From: Saprospiraceae bacterium
GTDB lineage: Bacteria; Bacteroidota; Bacteroidia; Chitinophagales; Saprospiraceae
Assembly (NCBI GenBank): GCA_029251525.1
Contig: JAQXDE010000066.1
Location: 372,001-436,000, forward strand
Direction of reading: 5' to 3'
DNA: 64,000 nucleotides
The notes under the pieces are model-generated. The model searched no databases. It had not been told where the DNA came from and saw nothing but the letters and a program-made list of their open reading frames with translations. The position numbers were made by a program, and so were the translations under genes. Below are positions 1-8,777 of this stretch, one piece after another; the stretch's first letter is position 1; the number at the start of each line of letters is the position of its first letter.

Positions 1-151
1 TTCAAAGCAGAATCAGTTAATTAAGTTAACTGATTAGCTTTTAGGCTGTTTGCAATTCAATCAACCTTTCCAAAATTGATATCAATTTCATAATACTAGT
101 TTAAAAAATATAATACTTATGATGGTGATATTGTCATTTCTCGGGCAAATA

Positions 152-182
152 TTTGGCAAGTATAGATAAACTTTTAAGTTTG
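152..182 (+). promoter_or_regulatory. Bacteroidota-type promoter of the acyl-CoA block
   Basis: TTTG at 152-155 is followed after 19 nt by TAAGTTTG at 175-182. This fits the Bacteroidota primary sigma consensus TTTG-N19-21-TAnnTTTG. The predicted start is near 189, giving a leader of about 35 nt before the ATG at 224. The rest of the first 223 bases shows no gene. Confidence 0.6.
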
Positions 183-223
183 TAAAGAAAGTTAGTAAAG
201 AATAAGTTAAACCAATCCCCAAC

Positions 224-1015
224 ATGAAATTAACGACCTACGATGCAAAATCACTTCTAATCGAAATAAAAGAAGATTACGCCATCGTTCAGCTTAATAA
301 TGGAAAAGTTAATGCAATCAATACCCAGTTGTTAGTTGATCTCAAAGAAATATTTGATGCATTAGCAAAAGATAAAAATGTCAAAGGCGCAGTTTTGTCA
401 GGTCGTCCACATGCATTTAGTGGAGGGTTGGATGTGATGTCTTTAGCAACTTTGGATGAAATAGGAATGATTCATTTTTGGAAATCTTATATGTTAACTT
501 TACAGTCTTTAGTCAAATTTCCTAAACCATTAGTTTGTGCGATTACAGGTTATGCCCCCGCGGGCGCAACGATATTGACCTTGTGTACCGATTATCGAGT
601 GATGGGAAAAGGGGCAAAGCATGTAGTCGGAATGCATGAGTTCAAAATGCAGATGCAAATACCAGAAATGCTTTGTGATATTTATGCTTATCATTTGGGA
701 GAAGTAAAAGCATGGAAAGCAGTTCAACAAGCCAAACTTTTTAATAGCGATGAAGCATTGTTAGAGGGCTTAGTAGATGAATCTGTTGAGGTAGAGGAAG
801 TATTAGATAGAGCAGAGGCATATTTGAAAAAGCAAATCAAAATTTTTCCAAAAGTATTTGCTGAGTCAAAAAGAATTTTTCGAAAAGGACTTTATAAAGT
901 GGTTGTTGAACGAGACATAGTCGCTATTGCAAAAGAAACGGTAGCGTTCAATAATGATCCAGAATTAAAAGCTAAAATTGTAGAATTTCTGATGAGTTTA
1001 AAAACAAAGAAGTAA
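224..1015 (+). CDS. Enoyl-CoA hydratase/isomerase family protein, probable delta3,delta2-enoyl-CoA isomerase
   Basis: A 263-residue crotonase-fold protein. The oxyanion-hole segment FSGGLD is at residues 65-70 and PAGAT at 112-116. The hydratase glutamate usually found in the GGGxEL segment is absent. The second-position glutamate is present as E139 in GMHEF, the place where the mitochondrial ECI1-type isomerase has its catalytic Glu; the PAG segment also matches that subfamily. I infer isomerisation of 3-enoyl-CoA to 2-trans-enoyl-CoA, which lets unsaturated fatty acids enter beta-oxidation. It is the first gene of a run of same-strand acyl-CoA genes, with thiolase 93 nt downstream. Family assignment is secure; isomerase rather than hydratase is an inference from the residue pattern. 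Confidence 0.85.
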   Translation: MKLTTYDAKSLLIEIKEDYAIVQLNNGKVNAINTQLLVDLKEIFDALAKDKNVKGAVLSGRPHAFSGGLDVMSLATLDEIGMIHFWKSYMLTLQSLVKFPKPLVCAITGYAPAGATILTLCTDYRVMGKGAKHVVGMHEFKMQMQIPEMLCDIYAYHLGEVKAWKAVQQAKLFNSDEALLEGLVDESVEVEEVLDRAEAYLKKQIKIFPKVFAESKRIFRKGLYKVVVERDIVAIAKETVAFNNDPELKAKIVEFLMSLKTKK

Positions 1016-1108
1016 TAATTTAATGATGAGTTAGAATTTGTTTAAAACTTATCTAAGACTCATTGATTAGTCATATAAGAATTTTTTCATTAAAAAATAA
1101 GACAAAAT

Positions 1109-2311
1109 ATGGAAGCATATATTTATGATGCCCTCAGATCTGTAAGAGGAAAAGGTAACCGAAAGGGAGCTTTGAATGGTACAACTCCAACCTATTTGGT
1201 TGCTTCATTACTTAAAGAATTAAAAATAAGACATGATTTTGATCCTGTGCTAGTGGAAGATTTGATTCTGGGATGTGTTACACAAATTATGGATCAAGGT
1301 GCTAATATTGCTAAAACTGCAGCACAGCATTCTGGTTATGGAGATCATTTATGTGGAGTGACTTTGAATCGATTTTGTGGCTCAGGATTGGAAGCGGTAA
1401 ATCAAGCAGCGGCTTATGTGAAATCAGGTTTTTCTGAATTAATTATTGCAGGAGGAGTAGAAAGCATGTCAAGAGTAAAAATGGGATCTGATGGTGGTGC
1501 ATTGATGATGGATCCAAGTGTTGCACTTCCAGGGCATATTGTTCCCCAAGGAATTTCAGCAGATTTGATTGCGTCCAAATATGGTTTTAGTAGAAAAGAT
1601 GTAGACGAGTACGCATTTCAATCTCAAATGAGAGCCGTTCAAGCACAAAGTGAAAATAGATTTAAATCAAGAGTTTCAATAAAAGATTTAAATGGTCTCT
1701 CTATTTTAAATCATGATGAAAATATTCGTCCATCAACGACGATGGAAACTTTGGGAGGGTTAGACCCAGCATTTGCCATGATGGGACAAATGGCGGGTTT
1801 TGATGCTGTTGCAATTGATAAATACCCAGAAGTTGAATTTATCGATCATGTTCATCATGCAGGAAATTCATCTGCAATTGTAGATGGAACTGCCTTGGCT
1901 ATGATTGGGAGTAAAGCAGTTGGAGAGAAGATGGGAATGAAACCTCGTGCAAAAATCCTTTCAGTTGCTGTTGCAGGAGATGATCCAACGATTATGTTAA
2001 CTGCACCTGCACCTGCAAGTAGAAAAGCATTAGCAAAAATAGGAATGGACAAAAACGATATTGATTTGTATGAAGTCAATGAGGCATTCGCAGCTGTTCC
2101 AATGAGGTTTATGCAAGATATGGGCATTCCGTATGACAAAGTAAATGTAAATGGTGGAGCAATTGCACTAGGTCACCCATTAGGTGCAACTGGTTGTATG
2201 TTGCTCGGGACAGTTATCGATGAATTAGAAAGACAAAATAAATCAACAGGATTAATCACCCTCTGCATTGGAGGTGGAATGGGGATAGCAACCATTATCG
2301 AACGAGTGTAA
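1109..2311 (+). CDS. Acetyl-CoA C-acyltransferase (thiolase)
   Basis: A 400-residue thiolase, the normal length. The nucleophilic cysteine is C90 in NRFCGSG. The GHPLGATG motif lies at about 355-362, and the second catalytic cysteine C386 is in CIGGGMG. It cleaves 3-ketoacyl-CoA with CoA to give acetyl-CoA and a shortened acyl-CoA in the cytoplasm. The neighbours (isomerase-like enzyme upstream, FadJ-type enzyme 147 nt downstream) make the degradative FadA/FadI role more likely than a biosynthetic acetoacetyl-CoA thiolase, but chain-length preference cannot be read from sequence. The ATG at 1109 gives the canonical N-terminus. Confidence 0.93.
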   Translation: MEAYIYDALRSVRGKGNRKGALNGTTPTYLVASLLKELKIRHDFDPVLVEDLILGCVTQIMDQGANIAKTAAQHSGYGDHLCGVTLNRFCGSGLEAVNQAAAYVKSGFSELIIAGGVESMSRVKMGSDGGALMMDPSVALPGHIVPQGISADLIASKYGFSRKDVDEYAFQSQMRAVQAQSENRFKSRVSIKDLNGLSILNHDENIRPSTTMETLGGLDPAFAMMGQMAGFDAVAIDKYPEVEFIDHVHHAGNSSAIVDGTALAMIGSKAVGEKMGMKPRAKILSVAVAGDDPTIMLTAPAPASRKALAKIGMDKNDIDLYEVNEAFAAVPMRFMQDMGIPYDKVNVNGGAIALGHPLGATGCMLLGTVIDELERQNKSTGLITLCIGGGMGIATIIERV

Positions 2312-2458
2312 ACTGAAGTTGCGCTGAGAGAATATAGATCGTACGATTAACTATCTCAAGGTTGGTAGATCTTACAGATTAATGAAGACTATATTGTTCT
2401 CCTTAACCTGACTTCTTATAAAGCAGCGACCTAATGCAATAATTAAAATTTAAAAAAA

Positions 2459-4627
2459 ATGCAAAATATAAAAAACGACTTATTCGAATTTAGTACCGAC
2501 AATGACGGTATTGCAACATTCGTTATCAATCAAGTTAATAATCCAACCAATCTTTTTAGTACAGAATTCATCAATGAATATTTAAAAATTGCACACGAAG
2601 CAATTGCCGACGAAAGCATCAAAGGAGTTATTCTTACTTCAGGGCGAAGCATGTTTATGCCCGGAGCAGATTTGCGAGAATTAAAAAATATGGGTAACGA
2701 TCCAGAAGAACAATTTGCAGGTATATTAAAGATGCACCAATCATTTCGAAAAATCGAAACAGGTGGTAAACCATTTGTTGCCGCCATCAATGGAACTGCA
2801 ATGGGGGGAGGTTTTGAGTTATGTTTGACTTGTCATTATCGAATAGTTCTAAATAGTCCAAAAATAAAAATTGGATTTCCAGAAATCAATGTAGGTCTTT
2901 TACCAGGCGGCGGTGGAGTTGCTAAAACACCTTACTTGACAGGTATTCAGAAAGGATTAACTTACTTACTTCAAGGTTTACAAGCGCGGCCAGATAAAGC
3001 TTTAAAAGATGGTTTGATTGATGCAGTTGCAGATTCACCAGAAGAATTATTAATTGCTGCAAAAAAATGGATTTTAGAAAACCCAACTCCGATTCAACCT
3101 TGGGATAATAAAAAACATAGAATTCCAGGTGGTGGATTGATGAGTCCAATGGGTGCACAAACGATGATGGGAGCCATTGGGAATGTTAGAAAAATGACGC
3201 ATGGGAATTATCCTGCAGCGCAATATATTTTGAGTATCGTTCATGATGGGCTGCAAATTAATTTTGATCGAGCATTAGAAATTGAGGCAAGGTATTTTAC
3301 AAAAGCTGTTGGAAGTAAGGAAGCTAAAAATATGATTCGTACAGGTTTCATGGGAATGCAAGCAGCAAAAAAAGGTAAAGCTCGTCCTAAAACTGAACCA
3401 AAATATGAAGTGAGAAAATTAGGAATTTTAGGAGCAGGAATGATGGGAGCAGGAATTGCTTATGTTTCTGCTAAAGCAGGAATGGAAGTTGTCCTCAAGG
3501 ACGTTTCTCTCGAAGGAGCAGTAAAGGGAAAAGCATATTCTAAAAAAATATTAGATAAGGCTATTTCTAGAAAACGTTCAACTCCTGAAAAAGCGGAAGT
3601 ACTTTTAGCTCGAATTCATCCGACAGATTCTGCTGCAGATATGGAGGGTTGTGATTTAGTAATTGAAGCAGTCTTTGAAGATCCAAATTTGAAGGACAAA
3701 GTGACAAAGGAGACAGAGGCAGTGTTGGCAAGCGATAAAGTATATGCTTCTAATACTTCTACTATTCCAATTACATTATTGGCAGAATCATCAATCCGAC
3801 CAGAAAATTTTATAGGAATTCATTTCTTTTCTCCGGTTGACAAAATGCCTTTGGTGGAAATTATTGTTGGAGCGAAAACGAAGGAAAAAGCTATCGCAGC
3901 AGCAGTAGACTATTCCGTTGCTATTGGTAAAGTCCCGATTGTAGTTAATGACTCTAGAGGATTTTACACTTCTCGATGCTTTGGTACATTTGTAAGTGAA
4001 GGAATGTTCTTGTTGGAAGAGGGAGTGCCTGCTGCAATGATTGAAAATATCGCAAAAAGAAAAGGAATGCCAGTTGGTCCATTGGCTGTTCATGATGAAG
4101 TTACATTGACATTAAGTATGCATGTCTATGAAAGTGATCCAACTCCAACTAAATCGCCAGCTCAAGAAAGAGGTTATCAGATTACTAAAAAAATGGTAAA
4201 AGAGCATGGGCGAACGAGTAAAAAAGATGGTAAAGGATTTTATGATTATCCAGCTGGTGAAAAGAAAAGATTGTGGAGTGAGTTGGGGACAATTTTCAAT
4301 TCTGATGTAAACACTTTGGACAAAGAAACTATTGCAAAGAGGATTATGCATCGTCAAGCAATTGAAGCTTATCGATGTTTAGAGGAAGGAGTTTTGCGAA
4401 GTGTAGTTGATGGTGATTTAGGGTCTGTATTGGGATGGGGATTCCCGATTTACACCGGTGGTGCTCTCTCTTATATAGACTTTATTGGGGGAAAGAAATT
4501 TGTAGCGGAGTGTGATGATTTTGCAAGTAAATATGGAGATCGATTTTCAGTCCCTACCAGCTTGCGAACATTAGTAGAAACTAGAAATTCTATTCATGAT
4601 TATGGAAAAGCTACAACTACAGTCTAG
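2459..4627 (+). CDS. fadJ: Multifunctional fatty acid oxidation protein: enoyl-CoA hydratase / 3-hydroxyacyl-CoA dehydrogenase
   Basis: A 722-residue fusion. The N-terminal crotonase domain (about 1-190) has both hydratase glutamates: E120 in GGGFEL and E142 in FPEINVGLLPGGGG. After a linker comes the NAD-binding Rossmann motif LGAGMMGAG at about residue 325. The dehydrogenase core contains NTSTIPI and the catalytic-His segment IGIHFFSP, followed by C-terminal 3HCDH domains. It carries out hydration and NAD-linked oxidation in beta-oxidation. With the thiolase just upstream it forms the FadBA/FadIJ-type pair. No acyl-CoA dehydrogenase or acyl-CoA ligase is in the window, so the first steps must be encoded elsewhere. 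Confidence 0.95.
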   Translation: MQNIKNDLFEFSTDNDGIATFVINQVNNPTNLFSTEFINEYLKIAHEAIADESIKGVILTSGRSMFMPGADLRELKNMGNDPEEQFAGILKMHQSFRKIETGGKPFVAAINGTAMGGGFELCLTCHYRIVLNSPKIKIGFPEINVGLLPGGGGVAKTPYLTGIQKGLTYLLQGLQARPDKALKDGLIDAVADSPEELLIAAKKWILENPTPIQPWDNKKHRIPGGGLMSPMGAQTMMGAIGNVRKMTHGNYPAAQYILSIVHDGLQINFDRALEIEARYFTKAVGSKEAKNMIRTGFMGMQAAKKGKARPKTEPKYEVRKLGILGAGMMGAGIAYVSAKAGMEVVLKDVSLEGAVKGKAYSKKILDKAISRKRSTPEKAEVLLARIHPTDSAADMEGCDLVIEAVFEDPNLKDKVTKETEAVLASDKVYASNTSTIPITLLAESSIRPENFIGIHFFSPVDKMPLVEIIVGAKTKEKAIAAAVDYSVAIGKVPIVVNDSRGFYTSRCFGTFVSEGMFLLEEGVPAAMIENIAKRKGMPVGPLAVHDEVTLTLSMHVYESDPTPTKSPAQERGYQITKKMVKEHGRTSKKDGKGFYDYPAGEKKRLWSELGTIFNSDVNTLDKETIAKRIMHRQAIEAYRCLEEGVLRSVVDGDLGSVLGWGFPIYTGGALSYIDFIGGKKFVAECDDFASKYGDRFSVPTSLRTLVETRNSIHDYGKATTTV

Positions 4628-4655
4628 TGGATTCAAGTTGTTTACCTAATTAATT

Positions 4656-4725
4656 ACCGCTGGATTGATAGTTTTTTTTATTCGAATATGTGAAACGAAA
4701 ATAAAACTATCAGTTCAGCGGTTTT
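4656..4725 (+). terminator. Long hairpin between fadJ and the racemase-like gene
   Basis: A 20-bp stem (starting ACCGCTGG at 4656, closing with CAGCGGT at 4716-4722) has only two G-U wobbles. It encloses a partly paired 27-nt loop and is followed by TTTT. It sits just downstream of fadJ but ends only about 12 nt before the ATG at 4738, so it could be a terminator or an attenuator or translation-controlling structure for the downstream gene. Confidence 0.6.
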
Positions 4726-4737
4726 AAATTTTAGATA

Positions 4738-5826
4738 ATGGGACCTTTAAAAGGAATTAAAATAATCGAAATGGCCGGACTTGGTCCAGCACCTTTTGCA
4801 GGAATGATGCTTGCCGATATGGGAGCAGATTTAATTTTGATAGAACGAAAAGCTGATCCTAATAAATTTCGAATTCCAGATTGTAACCGCAGAGGGAAAC
4901 GTTCCATCGCTTTAAATTTAAAAGATGGAAAGGACATTGAAACGCTTTTAAAGTTAGTAGAAAAAGCAGATGTTTTATTTGAAGGCTTTCGACCAAATGT
5001 AATGGAGCGATTAGGCTTGAGTCCAGATACTTTACAAAAAAGAAATCCTAGGTTAATTATTGGTCGAATGACAGGGTGGGGGCAGTATGGACCTTTGTCG
5101 TCTGCTGCTGGACATGACATTAATTTTATTTCATTGACTGGTGCTTTGCGTGCCATTGGTAGAAAAGGTCAACCTCCAGTTGCGCCGTTGAATTTAGTGG
5201 GAGATTATGGTGGTGGCGGAATGTTTTTGGTAACAGGGATTTTAGCTGCTTTAGTGGAAACTCAAAAATCTGGTAAAGGACAAGTGATTGATGTTGCCAT
5301 GACTGATGGATCTGCGGTGTTGATGTCGGTTTTTAATTCCTTGTATGGTATGGGAATGTGGAATACTCATCATGGTTCAAATTTTTTAGACTCTGGCTCT
5401 CATTTTTATGAGGTGTATGAAACTAGTGATGGGAAATATATTTCGATTGGCTCTCTTGAACCTCAATTTTATGCATTGCTATTAGAAAAATTAGGACTTG
5501 ATCCAGAGGAATTTAAGGCTCAAAATAATCCTTCCAAATGGACGGAATACAAAGTGAAGTTTATATCAATTTTTAAATCTAAAACAAGGGACGATTGGTG
5601 CAAAGAGATGGAAGGAACAGATATTTGTTTTGCGCCAGTTTTGGATTATCTCGAAGCCCAAAAACATCCTCATAATATTGCTCGGGAAACTTATATGAAA
5701 CTAGATGGTATCGTCCAACCTTCTCCTGCACCAAGATTTAGTCGAACAGCATCGGAGGTGAAGTTTGGCTCAAGAGCAGCAGGAGAAAACTCAGAGGAGA
5801 TTTTAAAAGATTGGGGATTGATTTAA
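4738..5826 (+). CDS. CaiB/BaiF family protein, alpha-methylacyl-CoA racemase-like
   Basis: A 362-residue family III CoA-transferase fold protein. The N-terminus (GLGPAPFAGMMLADMGAD) and the residues H126 (GHDINF) and D156 (GDYGGGG) match the catalytic pair of alpha-methylacyl-CoA racemases; the numbering even coincides with the mycobacterial enzyme. The expected reaction is interconversion of (R)- and (S)-2-methylacyl-CoA, needed to degrade branched chains by beta-oxidation, which fits the position behind fadJ. A CoA-transferase role is the alternative, since the fold is shared. The start at 4738 is fixed by the hairpin just upstream and by the conserved N-terminal GPLKG. Confidence 0.85.
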   Translation: MGPLKGIKIIEMAGLGPAPFAGMMLADMGADLILIERKADPNKFRIPDCNRRGKRSIALNLKDGKDIETLLKLVEKADVLFEGFRPNVMERLGLSPDTLQKRNPRLIIGRMTGWGQYGPLSSAAGHDINFISLTGALRAIGRKGQPPVAPLNLVGDYGGGGMFLVTGILAALVETQKSGKGQVIDVAMTDGSAVLMSVFNSLYGMGMWNTHHGSNFLDSGSHFYEVYETSDGKYISIGSLEPQFYALLLEKLGLDPEEFKAQNNPSKWTEYKVKFISIFKSKTRDDWCKEMEGTDICFAPVLDYLEAQKHPHNIARETYMKLDGIVQPSPAPRFSRTASEVKFGSRAAGENSEEILKDWGLI

Positions 5827-5931
5827 TAGTATTTAATCATATTTGACTATTGACTAGGTATTTTGGTTAGTTGGTTTTTCTTTCTATATCTTTTATTTTT
5901 AATTCATTTTCAACTTGATGAAACTCAAAAT

Positions 5932-6645
5932 ATGAAAAATATTAAACCCGCTTCTACTATCATGCTCGCAAGAGACTTTAATGGACAACTAGAAGTGTTA
6001 CTTTTAAAAAGAAATAAAGCTCTAGCATTCGCAGCTGGACTTTGGGTATTTCCTGGAGGGAAAATAGAAGCGGATGAAATAGAAAAAAGTGAGAATGATT
6101 TGGAAGCTGCCAAAATAGCAGCGGTTAGAGAAACGAAAGAAGAGGCTAATCTTGATGTCCAACACAAGGAACTTATTTTTTTTAGCCATTGGACTACTCC
6201 TGTCATTGAACCTCGAAGATATTCGACTTGGTTTTTCTTTGGAGAAATAAAGGAAGCATCATCAGAAGTAACTATTGATGATAGTGAAATCAAAGAATAT
6301 GTCTGGTTGCATCCGCAAGTTGCTTTAGATAAATTGAAGGAAGGAGAGTTAGCTATGATGCCGCCAACAATTATTAGTTTACAACTCATACGAAAATGTC
6401 TATCCGTTGCGGAAGCAAAAGAAAAAATACAAGATGAGGAACCTATCTTCATCCTTCCAGTTTTACAGCCCAAAGATGGGAAAATGTTTTGCTTATATGA
6501 GGGTGATGCAGGATATGAATCGGCTGATATAGAAAAAGTAGGAGCGAGACATCGAATGATTTTAGATATGAAAAAAGGGAAGTTTAATTTTGAATTTAAA
6601 GATTGTAAAAATGTAAAACCAGTCAATGGCGGGATGCATTTGTAA
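5932..6645 (+). CDS. NUDIX hydrolase with an expanded Nudix box (NUDT19-like)
   Basis: From ATG 5932 the protein has 237 residues. An in-frame upstream start at 5863 would add a hydrophobic tail that does not fit the family, so 5932 is preferred. The Nudix box begins with FPGG at 40-43 and ends with RETKEEANL at 66-74. An insertion of about 10 residues separates the two halves, an arrangement known from the NUDT19/NUDT7 group that hydrolyses CoA and acyl-CoA. Its place between acyl-CoA enzymes and an MBL hydrolase supports acyl-CoA or CoA diphosphatase activity, but this is an inference. The gene ends 30 nt before the next one, suggesting an operon. Confidence 0.8.
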   Translation: MKNIKPASTIMLARDFNGQLEVLLLKRNKALAFAAGLWVFPGGKIEADEIEKSENDLEAAKIAAVRETKEEANLDVQHKELIFFSHWTTPVIEPRRYSTWFFFGEIKEASSEVTIDDSEIKEYVWLHPQVALDKLKEGELAMMPPTIISLQLIRKCLSVAEAKEKIQDEEPIFILPVLQPKDGKMFCLYEGDAGYESADIEKVGARHRMILDMKKGKFNFEFKDCKNVKPVNGGMHL

Positions 6646-6675
6646 ATGCAAAATAACAACCAATAAAGAGAAGAA

Positions 6676-7650
6676 ATGTCAATTGAACCTATCCGAATTG
6701 AAATACCTTTGGGAATAATGTTCCAGACTGTTAATTGTTATCTTATTCCTGGAGAGCAATTAACTTTAATTGATTGTGGATTATATACTGAGGAGAATTG
6801 GCAACATTTGAAAGAAAGGATCAATTCTCATGGATTTAAGGTAAGTGATATTGAGCAAGTCATTATCACTCACGAACATCGAGATCATATTGGGTTGCTT
6901 CCTGAGATTATGGCTAATTCTGATGCAATTGTTCGCGCTCCAAAAGTCATTAAAGGTTGGTTTTCTCAGCCAGAGGAAATGAAGAAATTACAAGGAGAAT
7001 TTAACGGCAGATTATTTAACTCCTTAGGGTTTCCAAAAAAAGAGTTAGCTAAGGTTGATCATTTTTTTGAAGGAGAAGTAATGGGGAGAAAAGTGGGACA
7101 GATGGATCGATTTTATTTTTATACAGAGGGGGAGAGATTGAGAATAGGAGAGGATGATTGGGAAATTTTAAATACTCCAGGCCATTGCCCTAATCAATTT
7201 GTTTTTTTACAAAAAGAACAAAAAAGAATTTTTGGAAGTGATATGTTATTACCGATTACACCGATGCCGATTATTGTGGAAGATGTAAATAATTATGGGC
7301 AACCTACTCGTTCTTTACATGAATTATTAGCCTCTTTTCACCGGTTACTAAAATTTGATATTCAAATGGTATACCCAGGTCATGGGCCAATTTTTGTGGG
7401 TGCGAATGCAATGATCGAAAAACAATTAGCTCGAATCGAAATACGAAAAGAGGAATGTTTGGAAGCCATAAAAAATGGAATTTCCACACCTTTTCAGATC
7501 AATCGAAAAATGTATCCTTATCAAAATATGCCACCAGATTTTAGTGGAATGTTTATGATTTTAGGGTATATAGATTTGTTGGAGGAGGAGGGTAGGATAA
7601 CGAAGAATTATAGTGAAGAGGGGATTATAACTCTACATTTTCGAAGTTGA
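6676..7650 (+). CDS. MBL-fold metallo-hydrolase
   Basis: A 324-residue metallo-beta-lactamase-fold protein. The metal motif HEHRDH is at residues 66-71. Further ligands are a histidine in NTPGHCPNQF (about 172), an aspartate in GSDML, and a histidine in YPGHGP (about 236), so both metal sites look complete. There is no signal peptide, so it is cytoplasmic. A C-terminal helical extension follows the catalytic domain, as in LACTB2-like proteins. Thioester or nucleic-acid hydrolysis are both possible. It is co-oriented with and close to the NUDIX gene; a role in clearing acyl-CoA or CoA derivatives is only suggested by the neighbours. Confidence 0.85.
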   Translation: MSIEPIRIEIPLGIMFQTVNCYLIPGEQLTLIDCGLYTEENWQHLKERINSHGFKVSDIEQVIITHEHRDHIGLLPEIMANSDAIVRAPKVIKGWFSQPEEMKKLQGEFNGRLFNSLGFPKKELAKVDHFFEGEVMGRKVGQMDRFYFYTEGERLRIGEDDWEILNTPGHCPNQFVFLQKEQKRIFGSDMLLPITPMPIIVEDVNNYGQPTRSLHELLASFHRLLKFDIQMVYPGHGPIFVGANAMIEKQLARIEIRKEECLEAIKNGISTPFQINRKMYPYQNMPPDFSGMFMILGYIDLLEEEGRITKNYSEEGIITLHFRS

Positions 7651-7762
7651 ATTGTTTTTTACTGGAATTTTATATTTACATTAAAGAAGATTAGGGGATT
7701 GGTCTTGAAATAGTGAATTGATACCTAAATTGGGCACACTTCTTTGGGTATTAGTAAGAAAA

Positions 7763-7783
7763 GACTATTTTAACAAAATAGTC
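7763..7783 (-). terminator. Intrinsic terminator of tRNA-Val
   Basis: A perfect 9-bp stem (GACTATTTT/AAAATAGTC) with a 3-nt loop lies 13 nt past the tRNA 3' end on the minus strand and is followed there by TTTTCTT. Confidence 0.7.
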
Positions 7784-7796
7784 AGAATATGTTTTT

Positions 7797-7874
7797 TGGT
7801 GAGTCTGGAGGGATTCGAACCCCCGACCCCTACCCTGTCAAGGTAATGCTCTAAACCAACTGAGCTACAGACTC
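7797..7874 (-). tRNA. tRNA-Val (anticodon GAC)
   Basis: Read on the minus strand, the 7-bp acceptor stem GAGTCTG/CAGACTC closes a standard cloverleaf. The D arm begins GCTCAGTTGG, the anticodon arm is TTACC-TTGACAG-GGTAG with anticodon GAC (valine), and the T arm contains GGTTCGAATCC. The discriminator A and the terminal CCA are encoded in the DNA (TGGT on the plus strand at 7797-7800). It stands alone between two plus-strand protein genes and has its own terminator. Confidence 0.95.
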
Positions 7875-7954
7875 CTTAAAATTAGCACTGCAAAAATAGA
7901 AAAAAATCGATCAATTGATTTTAAATTAGTCTTTTTTTTATCAAATAAATAAAT

Positions 7955-8713
7955 ATGGATTTCACCAATAAAAAAATATTAGTGACAGGAGCGGGAAGAG
8001 GTCTTGGTAAAGTAATCGCTACTCAATTTGCTGAAGCTGGAGCACAAGTAGCTATTCATTTTAATTCAAGTAAAAAGGAAGCGGAGCAGGCGGTCTTAGA
8101 ATTAAAAGGTGAAGGGCATTTTTCTATTCAAGCTGATTTGAAAAATCCAGATTCTGTAAAAATACTGTTTGACAATGTAGTTGAAAGATTTGGGAAGATT
8201 GATGTTTTGATCAACAATGCTGCAGTTATTTTATATCACCCCATTGCGGAGGTAAGTTATGAAGAATGGCAAAAGGCCTGGAATGAAACAATTACTGTAA
8301 ATTTGCAAGCTGCAGCAAATCTTTGTTTTTGCGTAGCTCAAGAAATGAAGAATACAGGTGGTGGTCGAATTGTAAATGTATCTTCACGAGGAGCATTTCG
8401 AGGAGAGCCTGACATGCCAGCTTACGGAGCAAGTAAAGCTGGCATGAATGCAATGAGTCAATCGCTTGCCATGGCTTTGGCAAAATGGAATATCTTTGTT
8501 GGGACGGTTGCACCAGGTTTTATCGAAACAGATCGTGTTGCTCCAATTCTAAATGGAGAAAGAGGAGAAGCAATTAAAAATCAAAGTCCACTTGGGAGAG
8601 TTGCTCGACCTGAGGAAGTGGCGAGAGGTGTTTTGTTTTTGGCTTCGGAAGGAACTGAATTTATGACAGGAGCAATTTTGGATATTAATGGAGCGTCGTA
8701 TTTGAGGAGCTAG
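7955..8713 (+). CDS. SDR family NAD(P)-dependent oxidoreductase
   Basis: A 252-residue classical short-chain dehydrogenase. The cofactor motif TGAGRGLG is at 11-18, NNA at 87-89, a serine at 143/144 and the catalytic Y157-x3-K161 (YGASK). The C-terminal segment GAILDINGASYLRS resembles FabG-type 3-oxoacyl-ACP reductases and glucose dehydrogenases. Substrate cannot be stated. The neighbouring acyl-CoA genes allow a lipid role, but a tRNA gene on the other strand separates it from them. Confidence 0.9.
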   Translation: MDFTNKKILVTGAGRGLGKVIATQFAEAGAQVAIHFNSSKKEAEQAVLELKGEGHFSIQADLKNPDSVKILFDNVVERFGKIDVLINNAAVILYHPIAEVSYEEWQKAWNETITVNLQAAANLCFCVAQEMKNTGGGRIVNVSSRGAFRGEPDMPAYGASKAGMNAMSQSLAMALAKWNIFVGTVAPGFIETDRVAPILNGERGEAIKNQSPLGRVARPEEVARGVLFLASEGTEFMTGAILDINGASYLRS

Positions 8714-8777
8714 ATTTTGATTGATAGAAGAGGAGGTATCGGGTACCTTATTTTTTAGTATTGAATAAAATAAAAAA

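Noticed and set aside
5863-5931. Extended N-terminus of the NUDIX protein
   Set aside because: The extra 23 residues are hydrophobic and unlike the family; ATG 5932 gives the normal start.
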